A stretch of DNA of 64,000 nucleotides from NCBI GenBank assembly GCA_023014365.1, contig JAEBUN010000010.1:558001-622000 (forward strand), written 5' to 3'. The stretch is from Lepiota brunneoincarnata. Lineage: Eukaryota; Basidiomycota; Agaricomycetes; Agaricales; Agaricaceae. Under the pieces are notes generated by a model that had not been told where the DNA came from, made no database searches, and saw only the letters and a program-made list of their open reading frames with translations. Positions 37,975-49,147 of the stretch are shown here, piece by piece (position 1 is the first letter of the stretch; every line of letters begins with the position of its first letter). The translations under genes and the position numbers were made by a program.

Positions 37975-40360
37975 GGCGGTGAAGTGAGTGTTGCTGGGGT
38001 AGAGAGATAACCCGCAACGAGGGGAGTCGCGCCCAGTTGTGCCGATGCTTACATCAGCACCACTACCGTGTCCCGCCTTCACCCACGTCCTCCTTGTGAT
38101 CTACATGGCTTCGTTATTGTCACCGTTCCGCCAGTCCTACCGGTATCTCGTGCGTAGACTCAGTTCTTAAAAACTAACGTCGACGCTCCAATGACTCATG
38201 TAATATCTAGCAACGTCATGCTCACGAGAGCCCCGTTATTTTCTACTCTGTGGTCATAGGTACTATTGGCCCAGTGATGGTGGCCACAATCCCTCCTATT
38301 CGCGAGTACTTTGGTTACAGACCTGCGGAGATGGTCCCCACTACATATCCTCGTGCGTGTAAATGTAGCACTCTCTGTTTCCTCCACCTTGACGCGGTTT
38401 TCATAGTTCCTAATCGGCCGCGGAGGCCTGTACAGGGTTATGAGGACGAGTAGTGGGAAGATGCTGGCCTGTATTACATTCTAATGGAGCCCAGGCGAGG
38501 CGAGAGCATGCGGCGACGGAGCAGGATCCTTTTATACGCGCGCCTGACGTGACTTGTCCTGCACTTCATCAATCTAGAAGTTATCTCGTACTGCTCGCTG
38601 GATTTTTCTTGCTTTGTCGCGAGTGCCAGTATATGTCAACCTTTACAAGGCTTTGTCTGGTGCAAGGTCGCAGTAATCCCCCCCAACAACCGCTGCCGCT
38701 CAAAATGAATTATCTCCCGGGTAAGCGGCTTCTACATGAAGCCCTAGCAATGCCTGTCCTGCGACGTGTCCACGGCTAAGTCGCTGAAAAGAAAGCTATC
38801 TCCTGATTTCACATCTGAGTCCCTCCGTAAATGACTGATCTGATGATACTTACCTAGAATCTATTGTCCTGCGACGCATTATACGGATTGCGGAGGGCCC
38901 CATTTATTTCTGCTTCAGCGTTTTTTAATGCCCGATCTTCCATTTCCTCGATTGTACCCACTAACCACTGATCATCGATCATCTCTCATTCTATGTCGCG
39001 TTTGCTGCGGCTTCTGTTCACTGCTTACTATATCAAAGCTCCGCCCTCCTCAAACCAAGCATCAATTCTCAGGCTGCTGATGGTGACACGCGGCCTATGA
39101 TGGGCCCCGAACTGATCATCTTGAGATGCTTCAGCATGCGTTCCGGTTCAAGCGCTCAGCGTCAACGCCAGCACACCACCCAGTCCCATTTCAGGATCAA
39201 AAAGTGAATAGCGGTTCCTCCCTCCGATTTTTTCTCTATCAATCTCTCTCGATACAGTAGTATTTAACAACGGATTTTCTGAGAAGTCCCGCTCACCGGA
39301 CAATCCATTTAAATGACATTCCCACTATGGCGGCCTAACAATTCCGGGGTACCTCGTGCCCAAAAGATCTGTATGCTCCCTTACGATTCTATCGAAAAGC
39401 AAATCCAAGTCGGTACCGCTGCCTAGCACAGACGTCAACCTTGAAGGGATTTATTGTCACCTCTGTCGTGGCCCGGCACTCGCCATTAGCCAAGGTTGAC
39501 CATCGGTCCATCCACCAGAAAGCTCTCAGTGAATTCGCCCTTTATGAGGACACTACGGAACATAGCGGCTCAATACCTTATTTATCTCGAGCCAAGTTGT
39601 CACCTCAGCCTCATGTCGTTCCAAAGCACATGCCTCCCCTGCTACGAGATCTCGATGATCACGCAGCGTGAGAAGGAGCTGCCATACCACACTGCTTCCT
39701 AGCCGTCTATCTGCATGCAGTGTACACACACGGTCCCAGCTCCTTAGCCGTTGTCTACCAGCGCTTACTCGAACGAGAGGTACCATGTGGACATAATCTG
39801 GTCTCTCAGGCGGATACCGTGGAGCAGCCCGTTAGACAGTAGCGTCGTGGTACCTTCCTCGACGAGGTCAAGGTGGGAACGCAGCGAGCAAGGTGTCGCG
39901 CTCTCAAGTTAAAAATTTGATCCATCTTCCTCAGACACCACTCATCTTCCGGGACAGTCGCTCCTCGCGATCCGAATCTTATAGGGTCCCCTTTTGCTAC
40001 CATGAATCCAGCAAGTTGAAGAATGAACAATCCTGGTCATAATTTAACGGCTTCTTGAATGCACCCACCCCAGGCCGAACACATGTAAGTCAGATCATAA
40101 GTGCTGAAACAAGTCGGCAATAGCACCCGCATCGGAAGATAAAAGTAGCACGCTCCTTTTTCCGCGGTTGGGAGTGTTCCTGGGCGCCCTGTGTCTCTAG
40201 AATCTCCAGAAGGTTTGTTGTCAATCGGGAGCTCCCATACCCAAGGGCATCATGGGACTATCTCGGTCCCCCGATAATCACCTTTGAAACCAATATAAAC
40301 CAGTGCGGAGCAATATCCACAACTCCGCACCACCTTCTTCTTGACCACCTGCGACTGGAA
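37975..40360. other. 2.4-kb region without a supported gene
   Basis: Lies between the divergent SART1 (-) and aquaporin (+) starts. Frames are short and unstructured, with no recognisable domains, repeats or RNA genes. It must contain both promoters. Confidence 0.45.
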
Positions 40361-41766
40361 TATGGGACAAACCCCTGCTGTATATCTTGGCGACGTCCAG
40401 AAACGACCTGGCCCCTTTGCATTATGGGAGAGGCAACGTAACCGCAGGGAGGTGCATTGGCTGATGGAGTGTTTCGCAGAAGCGGTTAGCTATATCCCCT
40501 CCGACCAACACGCCTGCCTAACGTGACACTTTAGCTCGGTGTCTTCCTCTATGTGTTTTGTGGTACGTCCCTCCTGGCTTCAAGAAATATTCCTGAAAGC
40601 TTAGAATTTCTCAGGTGAGGGCTCGACCCTCGCATTCATAATCGGAGGCGTCATTGGCCAGGAGGGACTCTCATGTATGTGGAAAATCTGGCCTTTCAAG
40701 GACCGAAGCCAGTACTCAATCTTGTGAACAATCTAGCCATTCTCCAAATTGGGTTTGCCTATGCCTTCGGTATCCTGTTCGCTCTCGGGATTGCAGCAGG
40801 CACCTCCGGAGGACATTTCAGCCCTGCAGTAACGATCTGTTTCGTCCTCTTCCGAGGATTCCCAGTGCGGAAGGCGTTCAGGTAAGTGGCATCCACACAC
40901 CCCACGCGGACATTTCGCGAATTCGCAATCACAGGTATATCGTTGCTCAGATATTTGGCGGATATGTCGCGTCCATGCTCGTTTACTATCAGTGGAGACC
41001 AGTTGATTCAACAGGCGGTAAACGGCATGATCGCAGGTGGCGAGTCGGCACTTCTTTTTACCCCACACGGCCCTCCAGGAGCCTTCGGCCTCTACCTTCT
41101 CCCCGGCATGAGCCTTGGATCCGTTTTTCTCAACGAGTTCGTATGCGTGAGTTCTATTCCCCGCTTCATGCGGAGACAGGTGACTAAATCACCAACAAGT
41201 GTGTTTTCGTCGGCCTTGTTATCTGGGCGGCCCTTGATCCTACCAATGCGGTGATTCAACCAACGATGGCTGCGCCCGCTATTTCTTTGGCATAGTGAGT
41301 GACATCCAGAATGAAGTTTTTTGACGGTCCACTGAAATAGAACCGAAGCGCTACGGCCATCTGGAGCTTTGCAACTCCCGGGATCGCGTTGAATGCCGCT
41401 CGTGATGTTGGCGGGCGTCTATGGGCACTGACAATCTGGGGCATGGAAGGTACGCCCTTGACTTGCCAATCACTCACTCCTTCCTGTGCTGAAATCAAGA
41501 CAACAGCCGGTGGAGGACGGTACGCCGCCATTGCTGCCCTTACCAACATCCCGGCGACGATCTTTGCTGTTATGCTCTACGAGGTGTTCCTCACCGACTC
41601 GGACAAATTAGTTACCCCTCAAGCGATGGAGTTCTATCGCCTGACGAACGGAAACAGGCGACACGCACAGGAGGAGGCTGTTGTCGAAAAAGAAAAGAGC
41701 GCTGACGCTGAGATGGGTCAGGACTCTAAGCCGAGTATCACCGCCTATGAGATTGCTCCCCGTTAA
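40361..41766 (+). CDS. aquaporin/aquaglyceroporin (MIP family), copy 1
   Basis: A membrane channel for water or small solutes. Start MGQTPAVYLGDVQKRPGPF. Exons join to WLMECFAEALGVFLYVF, GEGSTLAFIIGGVIGQEGLS, IGFAYAFGILFALGIAAGTS and GGHFSPAVTICFVLFRGFP (first pore half-helix). Then come YIVAQIFGGYVASMLVYYQW, GAFGLYLLPGMSLGSVFLNE, VGLVIWAALDPTNAVIQP, GIALNAARDVGGRLWALTIW (second pore motif with the selectivity Arg) and AALTNIPATIFAVMLYEVFL. A charged cytoplasmic tail ends at 41764-41766. The two NPA boxes read SPA and NAA. The frame breaks by one extra base near 40,996: YYQW then, with one A skipped, DQLIQQAVNGMIAGGES. It is the left member of a tandem pair; a tRNA-Leu lies directly downstream. 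Confidence 0.85.
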
Positions 41767-41872
41767 TCAGATATCACATCTGTCTTTTTATACACGATTG
41801 CAACTCAACATACTATGGTCCAAATAGCAAAAACAAAGTCACCAGTATCTTTGCTGCCTACTCAATCATCAA

Positions 41873-41978
41873 GGCGAGATGGCCGAGTGGTCTAAGGCGC
41901 CAGACTAAGGACCAGGGCATACAGGTGCCCAACGAAATCTGGTCCTCCGGGGCGTGGGTTCGAATCCCACTCTCGTCA
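41873..41978 (+). tRNA. tRNA-Leu (anticodon AAG) with intron
   Basis: Acceptor stem GGCGAGA pairs with TCTCGTC (one G-U), discriminator A at 41978. The D-loop/A-box is TGGCCGAGTGG and the T-arm/B-box is GGGTTCGAATCCC. The anticodon stem CCAGA pairs with TCTGG. The loop CTAAGG places AAG as anticodon, and an intron of about 20 nt (within accagggcatacaggtgccc) follows at the usual position after base 37. A long variable arm (cctccggggcg region) fits a class II leucine tRNA. Confidence 0.92.
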
Positions 41979-42852
41979 AATGCTTTTGTTTTCGCTCTTT
42001 GGAGCCTTATGGTAAAAATGCCCACCACGTCTACCTGGATCGGCTCTTGCCGTTACCCGGTGCAACGGAACAAGGGTTGGTATCAATGGAACCGCAGCAC
42101 GTTTATGGTACCCACGTGGTGCTTGTACACCCGTGCGTTTCCTATTCCCTTTGGAGAAAAACCACTACATGTCCATCAAACATTCCATATGACGGATCTA
42201 ATTAACGGCCGCCATCACAGAATTTCGTGAAGCAGTTGTGGATCTGGGAGGCCCGAGGTCGAGTCAAAAAACATGGAGCCATTGAGGGATTAACGTGCAA
42301 AACAGAAAGGACTGCGCAAGCCACACGCCCGGCCTGCCCACACAAATCATTAATCATCTTCTATATTGACAGTTTCGTCGGCGGCCCGCACAACCGCAAT
42401 TCTGATGGGCCCCTAAACCAGAGTCGAACCAGTCGAACAGTGGTATGACATTTGACTGGCACTCAGAGACCGGCGACTTGTTATAGCAGTATCACAACCG
42501 TGCGATATCCTCAGTGAAATATCGACGGTGCGTGCACGCCTCGAAACATTTCTTTTATCTTATTATGCCACCGTCAGTTCCACAGTGAGCACGAAGTTTT
42601 GATATAATATCCAAATTCAAAATCTAGGATGATTGCCAAGTGCACTGAGAAAATCGAGGCCGGCCATCATGATCCGCAGGTAGGAGCTCGTTGTACTGTA
42701 CCAGCTGACCAGTTATTGCGTAAGGTGACCGCCTAGTCGCTCAGGGTGGAGATTCAAGCACTCGAGCTATGATTACGTCGAAGCTCGCCGCCTGGCGAGG
42801 AAGAAGCGCCCACGGATCTTGTACTGTGCACAAAAAATTCTTAGCTGGAACC
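41979..42852. other. spacer between tRNA-Leu and aquaporin copy 2
   Basis: About 870 bp with no supported coding sequence or RNA gene. T-rich runs just after 41,979 would serve as the RNA polymerase III terminator region. Confidence 0.4.
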
Positions 42853-44285
42853 ATGGTCAGCGCAAATACCACCGTGTGCCTACGAGACGTTCAAAGGCGG
42901 CCCAGGCTTCTTGATGCTCTGGAGGGATGGCGCAATAGACGGCAATTGTTTTGGTTAATGGAGTTCTTTGCCTGAGATGGTGAATTCCCTTGGTTCGATC
43001 CATGAACTTTCAATCACTGCGACGGCTGAGCAGTTGTCAGTTTGGTTGTTTTATATATGTATACCTAGGTGAGTCATCCTCACCTCATGCGTCGTGGCTG
43101 ATCATAGCTAACCCTGAGTATTGCAAGGTCTGGGTTCTGCGGTGAACAAAACGAACTGCCATTATGACAGGGCAGCCAGTCCTGGCGTGTGCGTGATGTT
43201 CGGTGCATGGAGATGACAAACTGATATGGTTCGACTCTCCTCCAGCGGGGATCCAGGTAGGGCTTGCGGTGGCTTTTGGTATTGTTTTTGCCAGTCGCAG
43301 TTTGTGGAGGGACTTCTGCTGGACATTTCAACCCATCTTTCACGATAACACATTGTATCCTCAGAGGTTTCCCTAAACTAAAGGCTTTGGGGCAAGTGGT
43401 GACCAGTTGTGCCCTGATATGTCGCAGTAACCCGTTGACGCATTGGTTGACAGATATATTATCGCCCAGATCCTTGGGGCATACATAGCCTCCATGCTTG
43501 TCTTTTACCAGTATCAGTTTCTCCTTGTGCAAATGGAGGAAGTGTTGCGGCAAAGAGGAACGCTCGAGCAAGAGTTGTTTACCGGTGGAGGCCCCGCTGG
43601 GATCTTCGCTTTCTATTTACCCCAAGGACAATCATTACGTGGTGCATTTCTAAACGAATGGGTTTCGGTGAGCCTCTAGGTCAAGTCTGATGGGTTGAAG
43701 AAACTTACGCCCGATCGGCAGAGCGTGTTTACTGGTATTGTCTATTGGGCATCCATTGACCCTACAAATAGGATAATTACCCCTGTTGCATCCCCGTTTA
43801 TATCTGCCTTTGCCTAGTGCGTATTTCTTCGGCGTTTAACGGGTAGAGGACTGACACTGACGGGGCAGCGGCGTAACGATATGGGGATTTGGAGCGGCAG
43901 GCGTAGCTTTGAATTCGGCAAGAGATATTGGTAGTCGGCTCTGGGTAATAACAGTATGGGGGTTACCTGGTGCGCATTGGTGTGAGGTCCGTTCCCTGCC
44001 TTCAAGCTAACTGCGCAAGGGTTTTTAGCTTCAGGCGGGCGCTTCGCTGCTATCCCGGCATTGACAAATATCCCAGCAATGCTCTTCGCAGCCATAGTCT
44101 ATGACATTTTGCTAGGTGACTCGAGGAGACTCGTGACGGCGGATGCTTTGGAGCAAATGCGTCTTGCGTTGAATCTTTTTTCAGAGGACGCTGTAAGGGA
44201 TCCGACCAAGACAGGTGGCGAGATCAAGGGAGCGGATCTAGAATCCTTGGAACATGATGAGAAACTAGAAAACTGTAGGGACTAG
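42853..44285 (+). pseudogene. aquaporin/aquaglyceroporin copy 2, probably decayed
   Basis: Tandem paralogue of the gene at 40.4 kb. The start MVSANTTVCLRDVQRRPRL and WLMEFFA match copy 1, but the first exon then hits TGA. One skipped T would restore the splice position. The next exons (about 43,047-43,110) are barely recognisable. The core resumes as VGLAVAFGIVFA, breaks by one extra base at 43,293, and continues VAVCGGTSAGHFNPSFTI. The remainder is good: YIIAQILGAYIASMLVFYQY, GIFAFYLPQGQSLRGAFLNE, GIVYWASIDPTNRIITP, GVALNSARDIGSRLWVITVW, ALTNIPAMLFAAIVYDILLG, ending CRD at 44283-44285. Pore motifs read NPS and NSA. An intron near 43,388 appears to begin GC. Several lesions make decay likelier than one sequencing error. 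Confidence 0.7.
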
Positions 44286-45904
44286 TCGTCTGCCCTTGTG
44301 GGTGTAGCTCGGTGGTGTAACCCGGTTCGTAAGTAGAAATAAGTGGGTTCGGCATTTTCCGTCAGGTTCAGATTCCATTGTCAGGGTCAAGGTAGTGACT
44401 CCTGGGACGATAAAATGAAACGGAAAAAAAATGAAACTGCTAAAGCTGTATTTCCGGGTATCCGTGTGGTAGCCGTGCTTACTTACTGCCAGGTTCCCAC
44501 TGCAGCCAGCTAATTTGATTCTCCCACCCAACGAAAAACGAGGGAGATTGTAATGGAGGTTGACCCACCGCTTTGCCAGGTCCTGGAGCGCTAAAATTCC
44601 CCACACGGCTGGGAAAGTGTGCGTACAGTATCCTAGAGGAGGGGATGTACTGAAGCTTCAGCCTGCACCCCGCTGAACCCGTTCTCGGATTCTTCCTCAA
44701 CTTTCGTCTATGTCTTTTCGGATCCTTCGACTTCTAAGAACCAGTCCGTTGATTGCCAACCACGCCCCTTCAAAAATGCCCTGTGTTCATCGGTCAATTC
44801 TTGACCACTATCTATCAGATCTGTCTGCACCAGATTCGTGACAGAGCCCAGGACAAGGGGAAAGTGGGGCATCCTTGTCGAGAGGAAAACACGAAAAGAC
44901 GGCTAATCCTTGCGATTAGCAGCGGGTACGATGCATCTAGGTCTGCCGTTTTCTTTGTGGTATTCATTACTATCTGAGCATGCGAAGGGGCATCACCACG
45001 ATCTTTCAGTGGCCTCCACAACGACACGCTGCATCTCCTGAGGTGGGAATTGTAGTACTTGTGTCTATTTGACCGTAAGACTCCGTGAATGGAAACCCAG
45101 ATATCCAACAAGCACTTGGTTGCGCTATTCGCCTCTACTTGTCATATCATCGTCTCACCGCCCGGATCGGAGGAACGTTACGGGTAAGGGGCTGTGGGAG
45201 CGAACGTTCAACTTCTCGATGTGGACCTGGATGAACTCCCGCACCCTACCTCTTTGAGGGGGGAGTGCGAGGTGGCTCATCTCTAATTGGAAGTGCCTTG
45301 ATGGGCATTCTCTCGCAGGCAAAACGTACCGGATCTCCACCGACTATTAACTGTCCCTAAATAATTGAACAGGTCTTCTTGTTTGCTTCCAGGAAGGGCT
45401 AATCATCTGGGAGAATCGATGCAACAGGGCGGCCGTGCGGCAGCACTCAACACCGATGAGTCTTACTACCTTGGGATTGGGTAGGTGGGTTCGGAAGCCC
45501 TTATGATAACTGGTGCATTTTATGAAGGTAGTGGTAATCATATGAATGCTGAAGGGGGGACGCAAGCTGGAAGCAATCTGGCGAGCGGATCCGATGTTTT
45601 TGGCTCATTGAGAACATTGCAGTGGTTGTGCGTGGAATGGGTAGGGCTGCTGCAGTCAGTAGTTCGGAGTCAGTGCACCTTATGCACGCTAAGTTGACCA
45701 TTGATCAGTGGTGGAACAGCAGACTTAGCGTAGCACACTTTGGGAAGTAACCGGCAGTCGAGACACCGGAAGCCGTTGTCAGGGGGGGTCGGTCGTGTTT
45801 CTCTCCGATGCACTTCCCCACACATTTGTTCTTTGTCTCCAACAATTGCTTGGATCAACAATCATACATAAGCCTAGACTCCTACTGAGCCATTGCAACA
45901 AGGA
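44286..45904. other. 1.6-kb region without a supported gene
   Basis: Short frames only. A tRNA-like A-box string (TAGCTCGGTGGT) near 44,306 is not followed by a foldable tRNA. Confidence 0.4.
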
Positions 45905-47329
45905 ATGGCATCCCAGACCTACAAACGTATCGTCCTCAACTCGCGACCCCAAGGCGGACTTCGAACCGGATACCTTCCGCACAGAGGTCCTCCCATTCGG
46001 TTCCCTAGGGGAGCCGGCCGAGCAGCAGGTCCTCGTACAATGCACCTGGCTTTCGTTGGACCCTGCAATGAGGGGTTATGTTAGAGATACGCGCAGCTAC
46101 TTGCCCCCTGTACAAATTGGCGAGGTGAGTTGTATATCATCTCAATGATATTCTCAGCAAACGGGCACACCATAGACAATGCGAGCTTTGGGTTTAGGTG
46201 TAGTCATTGCCACGGGGAAAGGAAGCAAATTCAAGGTGGGAGATTATGTATCTGGAGTGTGGGGTATGGTCCTTCATTTGGATCTGAGATCCAAGATTCG
46301 GATTCGGGGCTCATGAAACCACTCACTCACAGGGATGACTGAGTACGCCGTAGTCCCGGATAAGAGCGTCGAGGGGCTTGAGTATGTTGCACCGCAGCTC
46401 GTCTCCATCCATTAAACTTAACAGGATCCAGCCTTTACCCCGGTGTTCAACCTCTCGATTACCTCAACACACTTGGCATCTCTGGTCTAACGGCCTACTT
46501 TGGACTCAGGAAGATTGGCGAGTTGAAACCTGGAGAGAAGCTTGTGATCTCGGGAGCCGCTGGTTCCGTTGGATCCATTGCATGCCAGTTAGGCAAAGCT
46601 GCTGGAGCCAAAGTCTATGCCATTGCGGGGTCCCCCGACAAGTGTGAGTGGCTGGAGAAAGAAATCGGTGTCGAGAAAGCTTTCAACTACAAAAGCCCGA
46701 CATTTTTGGACGATTTCAAGAAAGCTGTGGGATATTTGGACGTGTATTTTGACAACGTTGGAGGTGATATCTTGGACTTCATGTTGACGCGCTTGAATAA
46801 GAATGCGCGAATTGTTCTTTGCGGTAAGTTCACAGCATTCTTGAAAGCTGCAGTGGCTAAGTGAAAGCACAGGGGCCATTTCTGCGTACAGTATGGTCAA
46901 TATACCAGTCTGAGAGTCTTTGATCACTCAGAAAATTCCTAGACTCCGCCAAGCCCAAAGGCCTCCAAGCATACTTGAACCTTATCTCCCAACGCGCCAA
47001 GATCCAGGGATTTGTTGTGTATGGACTCTCTTCTTTGCTCCGCCGAGTCGAGTTTATCGATAGTCATTCCCAGCTTTGACTATGCGAGTGAATATCCCGC
47101 TGCTCTCGCGGAAATGGGTAGGGGACCTTGCGAGTGGCAAGATCAAAAGACGGTTCCATGTTGTGGAAGGAGGCATTGAGCAGGCGCCAAAGGCCTTACC
47201 TCTGCTATTCTCAGGAGGCAACACTGGGAAATTGTACGTCATACTCCTTTCAGCGTATCGTGCACGTATTCATATCGACGTGTTTAGAGTGGTCAAAGTA
47301 TCCGAGCCAAATAGGGGTCCGAAACTTTG
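45905..47329 (+). CDS. zinc-independent MDR oxidoreductase (NADPH-dependent alkenal/one reductase-like)
   Basis: A medium-chain dehydrogenase/reductase of the leukotriene B4 dehydrogenase / alkenal reductase type, which reduces activated carbon-carbon double bonds with NADPH. It starts MASQTYKRIVLNSRP and continues, after one skipped C at 45,950, as KADFEPDTFRTEVLPFG. Further exons give VQCTWLSLDPAMRGYVRDT, YLPPVQIGE, GLGVVIATGKGSKFKVGDYV, MTEYAVVPDKSVEGLE, LDYLNTLGISGLTAYFGL and KLVISGAAGSVGSIACQLGK (nucleotide-binding loop). The end part is YLDVYFDNVGGDILDFMLT, LQAYLNLISQRAKIQGFVV and FDYASEYPAALAE. A second extra base (A at 47,114) separates it from WVGDLASGKIKRRFHVVEGG and IEQAPKALPLLFSGGNTGKL. 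All family blocks are present, so the breaks are either sequence errors or very recent. Stop near 47,327-47,329. Confidence 0.78.
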
Positions 47330-48215
47330 AGTAGTCATCTTCGTTGTCACCCTTTACCGCTACTCACCATCTTATGATGGATTTGAGGCCCTGGTGTTCC
47401 ACGGCAGGAGTGGAATATAAAAGCGTGTAGCAATAAGGTGCTAATCTAGCATTTCAATTTAAACTCATTGTTCTGTTGGAATCGATAATCCACAACACAT
47501 GTCCGAACGTTTCTCGAGGCCATGGTAATGGTATTCGGGCACTCATCATGATAATTGTTAGGTGCACATACGTCTAGGGAGAGAGGGTAGTCTACAGTAA
47601 GGTAGAGCGTCGTACAGACCTGTCTTTGCCTCTAATTCAAGTTTTAGCTATCACGTCCATCGGTTAATGGTATTAGTTCTATTCTCATTATTCGCTCACA
47701 ATCTTTGCAGCTCCGAGTCAAAAGGGTGGAAAATCAGGATGCAGGGGATCACCGCATGTGGTGTCAGGCATAGTTGTCAGGAAGCAAGCAGGGGACACCC
47801 CCTCTTCGCGGAAGCGTGGGGGAGAATGACATGAGTAGTCATGATATATTAGTGTGTGTTTTAGGGATATTTTGTTCGTGACAACGCTTAAGTGGTACCA
47901 AGTACTAACGTTTATGGCTCATGCGATATGAAAACACAAAAGTAGGAATCAAATACTGGGAAAGGCAACAGTCTGTAGGTAGTCAGTTGTCATCGCAAGG
48001 GTCTCTTCACAGTGACCAGGAAACGCCATATCGCCTTGTCATTCTCACTTGCATCTAAGCTGAACACAGCTACCACCGGGTCTTTTGACGCGATACATGC
48101 GGCCAGAGATAGCGTATGGACCGATTAGCGTTAAAACTCTAGTTGTCAAGACATAGCGGATATGTCCTAAGCAGCGATAATATACAACAATGGCCTTGTG
48201 TCGTGCCTTGAAGCT
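47330..48215. other. convergent intergenic region, nothing recognised
   Basis: About 890 bp, AT-rich, with stops in all frames. It separates the 3' ends of the MDR oxidoreductase (+) and TFIIA subunit (-). Confidence 0.45.
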
Positions 48216-48734
48216 CTACTTCTTGTTGGCCGCTTCAATGGCATCCCCATTTTTACATGCAATAATCTTGATCCTCTGCGCGCTCACCAACTCATTCGAC
48301 TCCATCTTGAATGAGGGGTTTTTGACGATAAACGTCCACACATCATCACACAGGCGATAGGTGTGCAAGTGTCCCTGCGAGCCTCCACCATCAGCGAAAC
48401 TAGCGAGGCTTGGAGAAGAGTAAGATCCGTACTTTGAGTGTCGTCTTTGTCTTGACCTGCCTAACCATCGTATCCGCCAACGACTTGTCAAACTTGCACA
48501 TGGTAAGCAACGCAGTGCAATAATGGCATAATGGTACTAGGCACACCTGCTGCAACACCTTCATGGCCAACTGAGGTGTGATTGCCCCACTGGTAATGAG
48601 CTCGTCCAGCGAATCTGTTAGGGCCATGCCAATCCTGTAGCAAGCCAGATGGGGTGTCAGCACCGGTGTGAATGGTCACCGGGATGGGATACGCACGATG
48701 AGCCCCGGTAAAACTCGTAGTATGCCGACGCCAT
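48216..48734 (-). CDS. TOA2: transcription initiation factor IIA small (gamma) subunit
   Basis: Part of TFIIA, which stabilises TBP on promoter DNA. The ATG at 48734 begins [13 protein letters not shown]; after an intron the sequence is [29 protein letters not shown], then [20 protein letters not shown] and [20 protein letters not shown]. It finishes [20 protein letters not shown] and [12 protein letters not shown] before the stop (48216-48218). The four exons give about 110 residues, the normal family length, with every conserved block present. The three introns have GT-AG ends and keep frame. Confidence 0.93.
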
Positions 48735-49147
48735 CTAGGTTCATGTTCAAAGGCTGGCCCTCATCACCATTTGGTGGGGTCATACGATTTGTAAGCCAAA
48801 AAATCGAACTCCGCCGTCTCCAGCCTTAGCCATCGTTGTCTTGTCCTGTCTTCCTGGCACTCAAGACGACGTTCAAAAACCATCATGAACGCGTTAGGTT
48901 TTTATTTTTAACATGTCAACCAAAACATTAACTCGCTATCTATACGGTCCCTAGCTATCTAGGAAGTACGGGCAACTCCTCGTTCCTCAATGTTAATTTC
49001 CCTCCAGCTCAACCGAACTATACCTCATCCACCTTCCTTTTCGCCTCCGGAAACGTCATGAAACATTCACACATGACCCTTGGTCATGCTGATTTCCCAC
49101 ATGCTCTCCCTCATCGCCAACATTAGCTCCCAGGGACATCGAATACG
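48735..49147. other. promoter-side spacer upstream of TFIIA gamma
   Basis: About 410 bp with no supported coding. The CT-rich stretch is consistent with a promoter region. Confidence 0.35.

Noticed and set aside
44297..44390. tRNA-like or SINE-like A-box and B-box strings
   Set aside because: TAGCTCGGTGGT and GGTTCAGATTCC are present, but no acceptor or anticodon stem can be paired and the B-box has an extra base.
40996..47114. Programmed +1 ribosomal frameshifting
   Set aside because: The sites share no slippery heptamer or stop-codon context, and neighbouring conserved genes need none.
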